Assembly: GCF_049310025.1 (NCBI RefSeq)
Contig: NZ_JBJYKD010000013.1
Span: 8,471 to 72,470, forward strand
DNA: 64,000 nt
Direction of reading: 5' to 3'
DNA from: JBJYKD01 sp049310025
GTDB taxonomy: Bacteria > Bacillota > Thermosediminibacteria > Thermosediminibacterales > Tepidanaerobacteraceae
A model generated the notes under the pieces. That model did no database searches. It saw nothing but the letters and a program-made list of their open reading frames with translations, and was not told where the DNA came from. Below are positions 36,599 to 43,464 of the stretch, piece by piece. The position numbers and the translations under genes were made by a program. Each line of letters opens with the position of its first letter. Positions within the stretch are counted from its first letter, which is position 1.

Positions 36599-36660
36599 TT
36601 GACATAAATTAAGGCAAAATATATAATACTAAATGCAAATGCAAATGCAAATATTTTGCA
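36599..36660 (+). promoter_or_regulatory. Promoter and operator of the zinc-type ABC operon
   Basis: TTGACA (36599-36604), 17 nt, TATAAT (36622-36627), then three direct ATGCAA units ending in the dyad TGCAAATATTTTGCA (36646-36660). The dyad sits over the 5' UTR, a position for repression. The Fur-family protein encoded at the end of the operon is the obvious candidate (inference). Confidence 0.7.
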
Positions 36661-36679
36661 GCTGGAGGACCTTATCTTT

Positions 36680-37591
36680 ATGAAAAAAGACAGGAACACC
36701 TTTAAAATCATCGTGTATTTGCTGGCTGCTGTCCTTGTTATTTCAACCGCGGGTTGCGCCGTAAAAAATAGCCTCCCGTCACCCGTGGGGGACCGGGCGG
36801 TTTCCCCGGAAATCTACACCACTTTTTATCCCCTGTACGATTTTACTGAAAAAATTGCGGGCGATAAGGTCCGGGTTGAAAACGTGGTGCCGGCAGGGGT
36901 GGAGCCCCATGACTTTGAGCCGTCGCCCAGGGATGTGGCCAAAATACAGTCGGCAAAGGCCTTTATATTTTTGAGCCGGACCATGGAGCCCTGGGCGAAG
37001 AAATTGCAGGGAGAACTAGAAGGCAAAGGGGTGAAGGTCATTGAAGCGGGCAAAAACCTGATAAAGGGCGATGACCCGCACATCTGGCTGGACCCCGTGC
37101 TGGCAAAGGAGGTTTCCCGCAGGATTTTCACTGCACTGGTGGAAATCGATGAAAAAAATAAGGCCTACTATGAAAAAAATTTTGAACGGCTTGCAGCAAG
37201 ATTTGACGACCTTGACCGGAAATACAGAGAGACCCTCTCCGGAGCCAAAAAAAAGGACGTTGTGACTTCTCATGCGGTACTTGGATATCTTGCCGAGCGC
37301 TATGGTTTAAATCAAATACCTATAACGGGCCTTTCGCCCCAGGAAGAGCCGTCTCCCAGGAAGATGGTGGAACTGGCAGAGCTATGCAGGCAAAGAGGTG
37401 TAAAGTACGTTTTTTTCGAGACCCTGACGGGCCCCAAACTGTCGGAAACTCTTGCTCGGGAGGTGGGCGCCGGGACACTGGTCTTAAACCCCCTGGAGGG
37501 CCTGACTCCCGAAGAAGTCAAGGCCGGGGAGGATTACTTTTCGATCATGGAAAAGAACCTGGTGAACTTAAAGAAAGCACTTTCGGAATGA
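36680..37591 (+). CDS. znuA: Zinc/manganese ABC transporter substrate-binding lipoprotein
   Basis: About 303 residues from ATG 36680, 10 nt after GGAGG. Lipobox VISTAGC. Cluster 9 (ZnuA/TroA) binding protein: FYPLYDFTEKIAG, the metal ligand VEPHDFEPSPRD, DPHIWLDP, TSHAVLGYLAERYG, and C-terminal FFETLTGPKLSETLA. Ligand pattern (His-rich, no long His loop) fits Zn or Mn; the metal cannot be fixed from the sequence, but the adjacent Fur-family regulator favours zinc. Followed by ATPase and permease genes. Confidence 0.88.
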   Translation: MKKDRNTFKIIVYLLAAVLVISTAGCAVKNSLPSPVGDRAVSPEIYTTFYPLYDFTEKIAGDKVRVENVVPAGVEPHDFEPSPRDVAKIQSAKAFIFLSRTMEPWAKKLQGELEGKGVKVIEAGKNLIKGDDPHIWLDPVLAKEVSRRIFTALVEIDEKNKAYYEKNFERLAARFDDLDRKYRETLSGAKKKDVVTSHAVLGYLAERYGLNQIPITGLSPQEEPSPRKMVELAELCRQRGVKYVFFETLTGPKLSETLAREVGAGTLVLNPLEGLTPEEVKAGEDYFSIMEKNLVNLKKALSE

Positions 37592-37626
37592 TGAAAAATC
37601 CGAAACTTTTTTAGGCTGGTGATGTT

Positions 37627-38454
37627 ATGTTCTGTGGGATTTTTCCCGGATGCGGAGATTCTGATTTCAAGACCGGCGCGGGGAAAGCTCCATTCGCCCC
37701 TGCCGGAAGGGAGGTGGTCGGGCTTTCGGGCGTCACTTTTTCCTATGACGGCGGCACCGTCCTGGAAAATGTAAGTCTTTCGGTGAAGGCTGGGGATTTT
37801 GTGGCGGTCATCGGGCCCAACGGCGCCGCCAAGTCGACTCTGATGAGGATCATGATTGGGCTGTTGAGGCCGAAGGCGGGCCGGGTGCGCCTGTTCGGCT
37901 CGGATGTGAGGAATTTTAAGGAATGGCATAGGATAGGTTATGTATCACAGCAGGCGGGTCAGATAAATACGGAGTTTCCTGCCACCGTCGAAGAGGTGGT
38001 TTCATTGGGGTACTACAGCGGCTTTGGAAAAGTTTTTGACAACGCTGCGAGGAAGGAGGCCGTTAAGAGAGCTCTGAAGCTCACAGGCATTGCTGAGCTT
38101 TCGGGGCGCCTGGTTGGGGAGCTTTCCGGGGGCCAGAGGCAAAAGGTTTTCCTGGCAAAGGCCCTGGTAAGGAGTCCCGAAGCTTTATTTCTCGACGAAC
38201 CCACCACAGGCATCGACGCCGCTTCGCAGCGGGAATTTTATGAATTGCTGGTGCGCCTGAACAAAGACCTGGGCATTACGGTAGTTATTATAACCCACGA
38301 CATCGGGGCGGCCTTCGACAAGGCCACCAGGATTTGCTGCGTAAAAAATAAAAAGGTCTTTATCCACGAAAATACGGATGAAGTTACAGAGGAACATATC
38401 GCGGAAGTTCTGGGCTACAGGCTACCGCATGGTTCCCGGGCGGCTGGCGGCTAG
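37627..38454 (+). CDS. znuC: Zinc/manganese ABC transporter ATPase
   Basis: 275 residues. Walker A reads GPNGAAKSTL, with Ala in place of the third invariant Gly; signature LSGGQRQKVFLAKAL, Walker B ALFLDEPTTGID, H-loop VIITHD. The N-terminal 25 residues before VVGLSGVTFSYDGG are not part of the domain, so the start may lie further in. Part of the znuACB-fur operon. Confidence 0.88.
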   Translation: MFCGIFPGCGDSDFKTGAGKAPFAPAGREVVGLSGVTFSYDGGTVLENVSLSVKAGDFVAVIGPNGAAKSTLMRIMIGLLRPKAGRVRLFGSDVRNFKEWHRIGYVSQQAGQINTEFPATVEEVVSLGYYSGFGKVFDNAARKEAVKRALKLTGIAELSGRLVGELSGGQRQKVFLAKALVRSPEALFLDEPTTGIDAASQREFYELLVRLNKDLGITVVIITHDIGAAFDKATRICCVKNKKVFIHENTDEVTEEHIAEVLGYRLPHGSRAAGG

Positions 38455-38516
38455 GGATATCCCCCGGTGCCGGGCTGCTGCGGGTAAAGGATTTTGAAAG
38501 ATGTGGAGAGATTAAG

Positions 38517-39326
38517 ATGGGAGTTTTCAGCTATGATTTTATGGTGAGGGCTTTTGCGGCCGGAACTATGACAGCCGTAATGGCTTCGGCCATCGGGGTG
38601 TTTATAGTTTTGAGGCGCATGTCCATGGTGGGAGACAGCCTGTCCCATGCTTCTCTGGCCGGTGTGGCATCCGGCATGCTGTTCGGCTTTTATCCCTTTT
38701 ACGGCGCCCTGGTTTTTTCCGCCGTGGCGGCGGTCTTCATAGAGGTTATCCGGGAGGCTTTTAAAAAGTACGCCGAAGTCGCACTGGCGGTGACGATGTC
38801 CGGAGGAATGGGTCTTGCGGTGGTGCTCATCAGCCTCGGGAAATCCTTTAACGCGGATCTTTTTTCCTATTTATTCGGCAGTCTGGTGGCGGTGTCGCCG
38901 TCCGACGTCAGGATAATAACCGGCACCGGCCTTTTCATAATCATTTCGATAGCCCTGCTTTACCGGGAACTCTTCTCCATCACTTTTGACGAAGAGGCGG
39001 CAAGGCTTTCGGGAGTTCCGGTGCGGACGGTGAACATATATTTTACAGTAGTGACGGCCCTGGCGGTGGCCCTTTCCGTGAGGGTTGTGGGAACCCTGCT
39101 GGTCTCGGCCCTTATGGTAATACCCGCCGCCGTGAGCCTTCAGTTGGCCCGCAGTTTTAAAGCGGCCTTCGGCGTGGCCCTGGCGGTGGCGCTGTTTTCG
39201 GTAATTCTGGGGCTTTATGTATCCTTTGCCCTGGACCTGGCCCCCGGCGGCGCTATAGTGCTGATAGCGGTGGCCGTGTTAATGGCCGTCCTCATCCTAA
39301 AGGGGGTAAGAAGCCGGTGGATGTAG
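38517..39326 (+). CDS. znuB: Zinc/manganese ABC transporter permease
   Basis: 269 residues, eight or nine hydrophobic segments, ABC-3 family: FIVLRRMSMVGDSLSHASLAG at the N-terminal third, and RVVGTLLVSALMVIPAAVSL near residue 190. RBS GAGAGATTAAG. Its 3' end overlaps the Fur-family gene by 10 nt. Confidence 0.92.
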   Translation: MGVFSYDFMVRAFAAGTMTAVMASAIGVFIVLRRMSMVGDSLSHASLAGVASGMLFGFYPFYGALVFSAVAAVFIEVIREAFKKYAEVALAVTMSGGMGLAVVLISLGKSFNADLFSYLFGSLVAVSPSDVRIITGTGLFIIISIALLYRELFSITFDEEAARLSGVPVRTVNIYFTVVTALAVALSVRVVGTLLVSALMVIPAAVSLQLARSFKAAFGVALAVALFSVILGLYVSFALDLAPGGAIVLIAVAVLMAVLILKGVRSRWM

Positions 39327-39739
39327 AAAAACTGCTCAAAGAAAACGAACTCAAGGTTACCCCCCAGAGGAAGGCCATTCTGCAGGTCCTTGAAAAGTCA
39401 AAGGCACTCCTCAACGCCCAGGAGCTCTTCCAGGAGGTCATAAAGCTCGTGCCCGGCACCAATTTTTCCACCATATACCGCAACCTGGACCTGCTGCTTT
39501 CGAGGGGAATCCTGTGCCGGATAGCCTCGGAAAGCGGCGGGGTGCTGTACGAACTCCGGCGCCGGGGAAATCACCACCACCACGTCATCTGCAAAGGGTG
39601 CGGGGCCGCAATTCCTGTGGACTTCTGTCCCATGAAAGCCATGGAAAAAGAATTGGACGCCCGGGGCTTTACCCCCACGGAACACCGCTTCGAGATTTAC
39701 GGCTATTGCAATAAGTGTTACCGGAAGCGCTCAAATTAA
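39317..39739 (+). CDS. Fur-family metal regulator, probably Zur
   Basis: 140 residues from GTG overlapping znuB. Winged helix LKVTPQRKAILQVLEKS and FSTIYRNLDLLLSRGIL; metal sites NHHHHVICKGC and a C-terminal CNKC, the structural zinc Cys4 site. By position in a zinc-type transporter operon it is most likely Zur, repressing through the TGCAAA dyad; Fur or PerR specificity cannot be excluded from the sequence. Confidence 0.85.
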   Translation: MDVEKLLKENELKVTPQRKAILQVLEKSKALLNAQELFQEVIKLVPGTNFSTIYRNLDLLLSRGILCRIASESGGVLYELRRRGNHHHHVICKGCGAAIPVDFCPMKAMEKELDARGFTPTEHRFEIYGYCNKCYRKRSN

Positions 39740-39746
39740 AAAACTG

Positions 39747-39772
39747 GCGGGCCTTGCTGGCCCGCTTTTTTA
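39747..39772 (+). terminator. Intrinsic terminator of znu operon
   Basis: GCGGGCC, TTGCT, GGCCCGC, then TTTTTTT. Confidence 0.9.
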
Positions 39773-40068
39773 TCATGAGGTTTATCATTCGATTAAAATT
39801 ATAACCGTAAAGTTGAAAAATTGACCAAAAAAATTGCAAAATTGACAGTTAAGGTTTAAAAATATGCAAATAAGGATACATTTTCCTAAACTGGCCATAA
39901 TTGATGATATAATATAACTGAGATTTCACCATTTTCAAATAACAAAGAGAGGATGGTGATGTGGTTAAAGCTAGGCGTCCATGATACAGTATGAGAAGCT
40001 ATCCCGGGCCTTTCCCCTATGTGAAGAAGAGGGTGAATCCATGATATTTTAACTGGGAGGAATCAAAA
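39773..40068 (+). other. Upstream region of the secreted-protein gene
   Basis: AT-rich; TATAAT at about 39912 without a convincing -35. A 12-codon peptide (GTG 39958, VMWLKLGVHDTV) follows GAGAGGATGG and might be a leader. No other feature seen. Confidence 0.3.
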
Positions 40069-40785
40069 ATGTTTATCCGCAAAAGACTCATATCGCTGCT
40101 GATCTGTAGTTTGCTTATTATAACTTCAGCGTCGGTTGTTTTTGCATCTGATATTGTATCAGGTATAAAAGTTAAGCTTGGTGATAATAAAACCCCGGAA
40201 AATGAACAAACCGAAGGAGTAAAATCGATTATTATTAAGGGGGAAGAAAATTTCAAAAAGTTAGCGGATAGAGGTATTATAAGATCTTACAATTATACCT
40301 CGCCGGAAAAAGATCAAGGAGTGCAAACAATTATTATTAAAGGTGAGGAAATTATCAAAGCACTGGAAGGCAGGCGCCTGCGGGGCTATAAAAAAGATTC
40401 GCCGGAAAATATCAGCGTTTTAAGTGATGATGAGGTTAGCCCGTATGGAACAAGCATACCAACTAAAACCTGGGATTTACAAAAGGGTGGTAGAAGCTTT
40501 ACGTATAGTTTTAAATCATATTTATATTCAGATTATAACTATATACCTTATGATGATGGAATTGCTCCATCTATATGTATTACAATTGATAAACCCGAGA
40601 CTTCACATAACCTGAAAATGCAGCTAATAGAGTCAGGAACAAATAAAGTTGTTGCAGAATTTGAAGAATATATTGACGATGGATATAGATGGATGATAGA
40701 TAATTTGTCTAGAAGTAAAAAATATTATATTAAATTTATAAGCCCTGATAATAAACAAATAAGAGGTTCGGGAGGAGTAGCGTAA
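40069..40785 (+). CDS. Secreted hypothetical protein
   Basis: 238 residues after GGGAGG. Signal peptide LISLLICSLLIITSASVVFAS. The N-terminal third contains an imperfect internal repeat (GVKSIIIKGEENFKKLADRG / GVQTIIIKGEEIIKALEGRR); the C-terminal half (KTWDLQKGGRSFTYSFKSY, then KPETSHNLKMQLIESGTNKVV) is beta-rich. No family recognised. Ends at a strong terminator. Lies at the start of the second accessory stretch. Confidence 0.65.
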   Translation: MFIRKRLISLLICSLLIITSASVVFASDIVSGIKVKLGDNKTPENEQTEGVKSIIIKGEENFKKLADRGIIRSYNYTSPEKDQGVQTIIIKGEEIIKALEGRRLRGYKKDSPENISVLSDDEVSPYGTSIPTKTWDLQKGGRSFTYSFKSYLYSDYNYIPYDDGIAPSICITIDKPETSHNLKMQLIESGTNKVVAEFEEYIDDGYRWMIDNLSRSKKYYIKFISPDNKQIRGSGGVA

Positions 40786-40832
40786 TAAAAGCAAGCATAA
40801 TAAAAGTTATTCAATTTAACTGAATTATAAAG

Positions 40833-40852
40833 GAGCCGAGGGCTCTTTTTTT
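40833..40852 (+). terminator. Intrinsic terminator
   Basis: GAGCC, GAG, GGCTC, TTTTTTT. Confidence 0.85.
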
Positions 40853-40873
40853 ATTGTAATCCATTTAAAAAAA

Positions 40874-40901
40874 GAAACCTTCTTGGCACTTTTTTCGTCT
40901 A
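40874..40901 (+). promoter_or_regulatory. ECF-type promoter, copy G
   Basis: GAAACC (40874-40879), 16 nt, CGTCTA (40896-40901), TATTAACGGGG. Upstream of the LytTR gene; the -10 has T where copies A-C and F have A. Confidence 0.7.
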
Positions 40902-40994
40902 TATTAACGGGGAAAATGTAACTGAATTTTTGGTGCGTATACCGGAGAAGGTATGTCGCCAAACTTGGGAAGGAAGGGGATATGTAGACGGAAA

Positions 40995-41348
40995 ATGAGC
41001 AATGTAGAAACAGTGTGTTTTGACCTTAAAAATAAAAACGAGATTGTTTTCCTTAATCCAAATGAAATTGTAATGATCTGTCTAAAAAGTAAATTAGCCG
41101 AAATATATACAAAAACCGGGGAAACTTATATTATTAAAAACACTTTAAAAGAGATTGAAAGTAAGTTGAAGGGTGACAATTTTTTTCGCAGCCATAAATC
41201 ATTTTTGGTAAATTTAAATTATATTAAGAGAATTATTAACAATTATGGTGAATGGGAAATAGAGTTCTTTTGTATTGAAGAAAAAGCAATTATCAGCAGA
41301 AGAGGCAGGAAGGAACTGAAAAAAGTCGTGATAAACCTAAATCGTTGA
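40995..41348 (+). CDS. LytTR-domain DNA-binding protein
   Basis: About 117 residues, a stand-alone LytTR domain: VFLNPNEIVMICLKSKLAEIYTK, TLKEIESKL, FFRSHKSFLVNLNYIKRI, AIISRRGRKELKKVV. LytTR proteins bind paired short direct repeats and control quorum sensing, bacteriocins or extracellular factors (AgrA, ComE). No receiver domain, so not a classical response regulator. The start is uncertain: ATG 40995 has only a weak GACGGA upstream; the frame is open from 40953. Expressed from ECF-type promoter G, which would put a second regulator inside the sigma regulon. Confidence 0.75.
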   Translation: MSNVETVCFDLKNKNEIVFLNPNEIVMICLKSKLAEIYTKTGETYIIKNTLKEIESKLKGDNFFRSHKSFLVNLNYIKRIINNYGEWEIEFFCIEEKAIISRRGRKELKKVVINLNR

Positions 41349-41391
41349 TTCGCATTTCAATAACATAGACTTTCTTGTTGTTGCTCATGTT

Positions 41392-41436
41392 TTCTGATCG
41401 CATTCTGCTAAAATTGACTGTCCAAAAATTTTACAA
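41392..41436. repeat. Dispersed repeat shared with 19990-20032
   Basis: TTCTGATCGCATTCTGCTAAA, then ATTGACTGTCC; the other copy is about 85% identical. Possibly a mobile-element end. Confidence 0.5.
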
Positions 41437-41482
41437 CCTCTCAAAAATCGCGAGTAATTGCTTGACCATTGATAGGTGTAAG

Positions 41483-41732
41483 TCTCATAGTAATAGCGGC
41501 CGTTTTATCCGATATTTGTGATGTCAAAGAGAAAGGCTGCACAGACAATAATGGCGATTGGGTAGACTTTACTTATGGAAGAGCATACACAGGGCCTTAA
41601 AAACTACCTGTTGTAGAGGAACACCAGGACTTAATTCAAGAGATTGAAAATGTACATCCAGGATTCATAATTGTAAAAATTGAGTCCCCTTGTCCGGAAA
41701 AAGGAATAATTGTCATTGAATATGCGTCTAAG
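41483..41732 (+). pseudogene. Unrecognised decayed secreted-protein gene
   Basis: A hydrophobic start (LIVIAAVLSDICDVKEKGCTD) continues to DWVDFTYGRAYTGP stop; the adjacent frame carries on as LPVVEEHQDLIQEIENVHPG, then FIIVKIESPCPEKGIIVIEY. At least one frameshift and no start; family unknown. It reaches the 3' end of the minus-strand small peptide gene. Confidence 0.4.
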
Positions 41733-41807
41733 TTATTGTACCATTTTCGTTATAGCTTTTATAACCATATCAGTAGCCGCTTCTAAAATGCTAATTATTT
41801 TTCTCAT
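41733..41807 (-). CDS. 24-residue amphipathic peptide
   Basis: ATG 7-9 nt after AAGGAGAGG, a strong RBS, encodes RKIISILEAATDMVIKAITK plus MVQ: a short helix with hydrophobic Ile/Leu/Val/Met on one face and Lys/Glu/Asp/Thr on the other. Size and composition resemble phenol-soluble-modulin-like or leaderless-bacteriocin-like peptides. Homology cannot be judged for so short a sequence; it may be a true small gene or chance, but RBS quality and amphipathicity argue for it. It lies 385 nt from the LytTR gene, on the other strand. Confidence 0.4.
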   Translation of the reverse strand: MRKIISILEAATDMVIKAITKMVQ

Positions 41808-42105
41808 AAATAACCTCTCCTTCTTGACAAAAGTAATCCGTTATATACTGCACTATAAAAAGATCCGCTAGTCTGAACCTTTAAACTTAAATTGTATCTA
41901 AAAGAATCTTATGCTTTCTCTTAAAATTTTTCCTCCCAGTACAAATTGTTCTCAGCTTGTTTTATCACTATTTTCTAAGAACCGATGCCTATCTCAATGG
42001 AATCACCCTCTTTCCCAATAAATTACCTTTCTACTATATATAAAGACATTGAGCTCAAAAATTATTCCATAAAAACCCACTTTTCTAAAAAAATTTTTAA
42101 AAAAT
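41808..42105. other. Gap upstream of the sigma-like gene
   Basis: No gene supported. 42040-42105 repeats at 43045-43112 (AAAGACAT..., CTCAAAAATTATTCCAT, AAAAAAATTTTT) and precedes promoter H. Confidence 0.4.
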
Positions 42106-42133
42106 GAAACCTTTTTTTGCATTTCTTCGTCTT
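42106..42133 (+). promoter_or_regulatory. ECF-type promoter, copy H
   Basis: GAAACC (42106-42111), 16 nt, CGTCTT (42128-42133), AATATATAGG. 33 nt upstream of the sigma-like gene, suggesting autoregulation. Confidence 0.7.
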
Positions 42134-42165
42134 AATATATAGGGAAATGCAAATGGGGAGTTTTC

Positions 42166-42548
42166 ATGGAATCGTATATTGAAAAATGGATTAAATATAA
42201 AACTTACAGGTTTTTGAAGAAAAACCATGCTCAGAATAAAAAAGAGAAATTAATATTAAACTGTCCGGTGGTAATGGAAGGTAATGAAGTTGAGGTAATT
42301 GACCTGATAGCTACAGAAGATAGCGTTTTTGAAGATCAGGCCTGTGAACGATTAGTTTTGAAACAAGCTTTATCAATTCTTTCGTCTCTAGAGAGAAAAA
42401 TTTATCTTATCAGCGTAAGAGGTTACAATCAAACCGAAATAGCCAAAAAGTTAAGAATCAGCTAGTCAAAAGTAAGTAAAACGATGAAGAAAGCCCTAAA
42501 AAAATGAGAGATTATTTAAACCGAATAGGATACAAAAGAAGGGAGTAA
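42166..42548 (+). pseudogene. Sigma-70-like factor with amber stop and frameshift
   Basis: MESYIEKWIKYKTYRFLKK start, an acidic VIDLIATEDSVFEDQACER middle, and a region-4-like HTH: LSSLERKIYLISVRGYNQTE, IAKKLRIS. TAG at 42463-42465 replaces what should be Gln (IS-[Q]-SKVSKTMKKALKKM); a further one-base shift at the poly-A leads to RDYLNRIGYKRRE and a stop at 42546-42548. Region 2 is short, so the class (ECF-like, TcdR/UviA-like or a small phage-type sigma) is unclear. If the lesions are real, it cannot bind DNA. Confidence 0.65.
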
Positions 42549-42587
42549 TAAAAATTGCAAAAAGACTTAGTGCAACAAGGAGGGATT

Positions 42588-42846
42588 ATGGAAGAAAAGA
42601 TAATAAAAAAAATACATGCCTTTGATATTAAAATATTTCCGTTTGGCAACGCATAATATCAGGGAAGATCTTGAAAAGGAATTGATTCTTGAGATAATTG
42701 AATTTTATCGAAAGGGCAAATGCCAATAACAGGTTTTATAAGAAAATATTTGAAAGAGAGATGGATTATTATTCGTTCGACACTATTGGTATAAGGTTTT
42801 ATCTGGAAAGATATACAGACGAAAAATGGTCAGAGTATGAAACATA
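42588..42846 (+). pseudogene. Partner gene remnant of the sigma-like factor
   Basis: ATG after AGGAGGG reads EEKIIKKIHAFDIKIF, breaks, and continues as LRLATHNIREDLEKELILEI, IEFYRKGKC; then another frame gives YYSFDTIGIRFYLERYTD. Several breaks. The NIREDLEKEL/IEFYRKGK motif resembles small sigma-region-2-like proteins. 42847-43044 holds more debris (CDLVVEGYTENYSAMEEIGV). Confidence 0.4.
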
Positions 42847-43044
42847 GTCTGTCATTGAAGAATATAACACTTATGAAGTTTGGGGAGAGGTGAATTCCGT
42901 TTCTGTTTTTAAACAGGGACTGCTGTGATTTGGTCGTAGAAGGCTATACTGAGAATTATTCTGCCATGGAAGAAATCGGCGTAACTATTGAGTCCTATAG
43001 AAAAGAAAGCAAATTTCAATTACTGACCCGTAACCTTCTACTAT

Positions 43045-43112
43045 GATATAAAGACATCGGACCTCAAAAATTATTCCATGAAAATACATTTTTCTCAAAA
43101 AATTTTTTTACC
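43045..43112 (+). repeat. Second copy of the pre-promoter repeat
   Basis: Repeats 42040-42105 (AAAGACATCGGACCTCAAAA, ATTATTCCATGAAAA) without the GAAACC element that follows the first copy. Confidence 0.6.
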
Positions 43113-43210
43113 GCCTCAGGCTTTATAGCAGAAAAAGATATGATAACATTTTACGAAAAATTACAGTATATCGATTAAAATTGAGAGAAAAAATACAAGA
43201 ATCTTTGTTT

Positions 43211-43242
43211 CAAACCCTCGGGCCTTATGCCCGGGGTTTTTG
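43211..43242 (+). terminator. Intrinsic terminator
   Basis: AAACCC-t-CGGGC, CTTAT, GCCCG-GGGTTTTT. Perhaps the 3' end of the decayed operon. Confidence 0.75.
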
Positions 43243-43286
43243 TTCTGAAAGATGGCGGAATTAGTCCCATGTTTTTTTAAAAGGAC

Positions 43287-43314
43287 GGAACTTTTTCGGC
43301 CATTTTTCCGTCTA
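43287..43314 (+). promoter_or_regulatory. ECF-type promoter, copy I
   Basis: GGAACT (43287-43292), 16 nt, CGTCTA (43309-43314), AATAATATATAGTGG. A degenerate second copy follows: AAACCT (43354-43359), 16 nt, CATCTA (43376-43381); both end in TATATAGTGGTAATGAAC, so the promoter region is tandemly duplicated. Confidence 0.6.
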
Positions 43315-43464
43315 AATAATATATAGTGGTAATGAACTTCCAAGGCTATATTTAAACCTTTCTCTATTCCTTCACCATCTAAAAATAGTATATAGTGGTA
43401 ATGAACCTGAATGGTTTCAAATCTGATATTTAAAATATAATTACAAGAATCGGGAGGAAAGATC

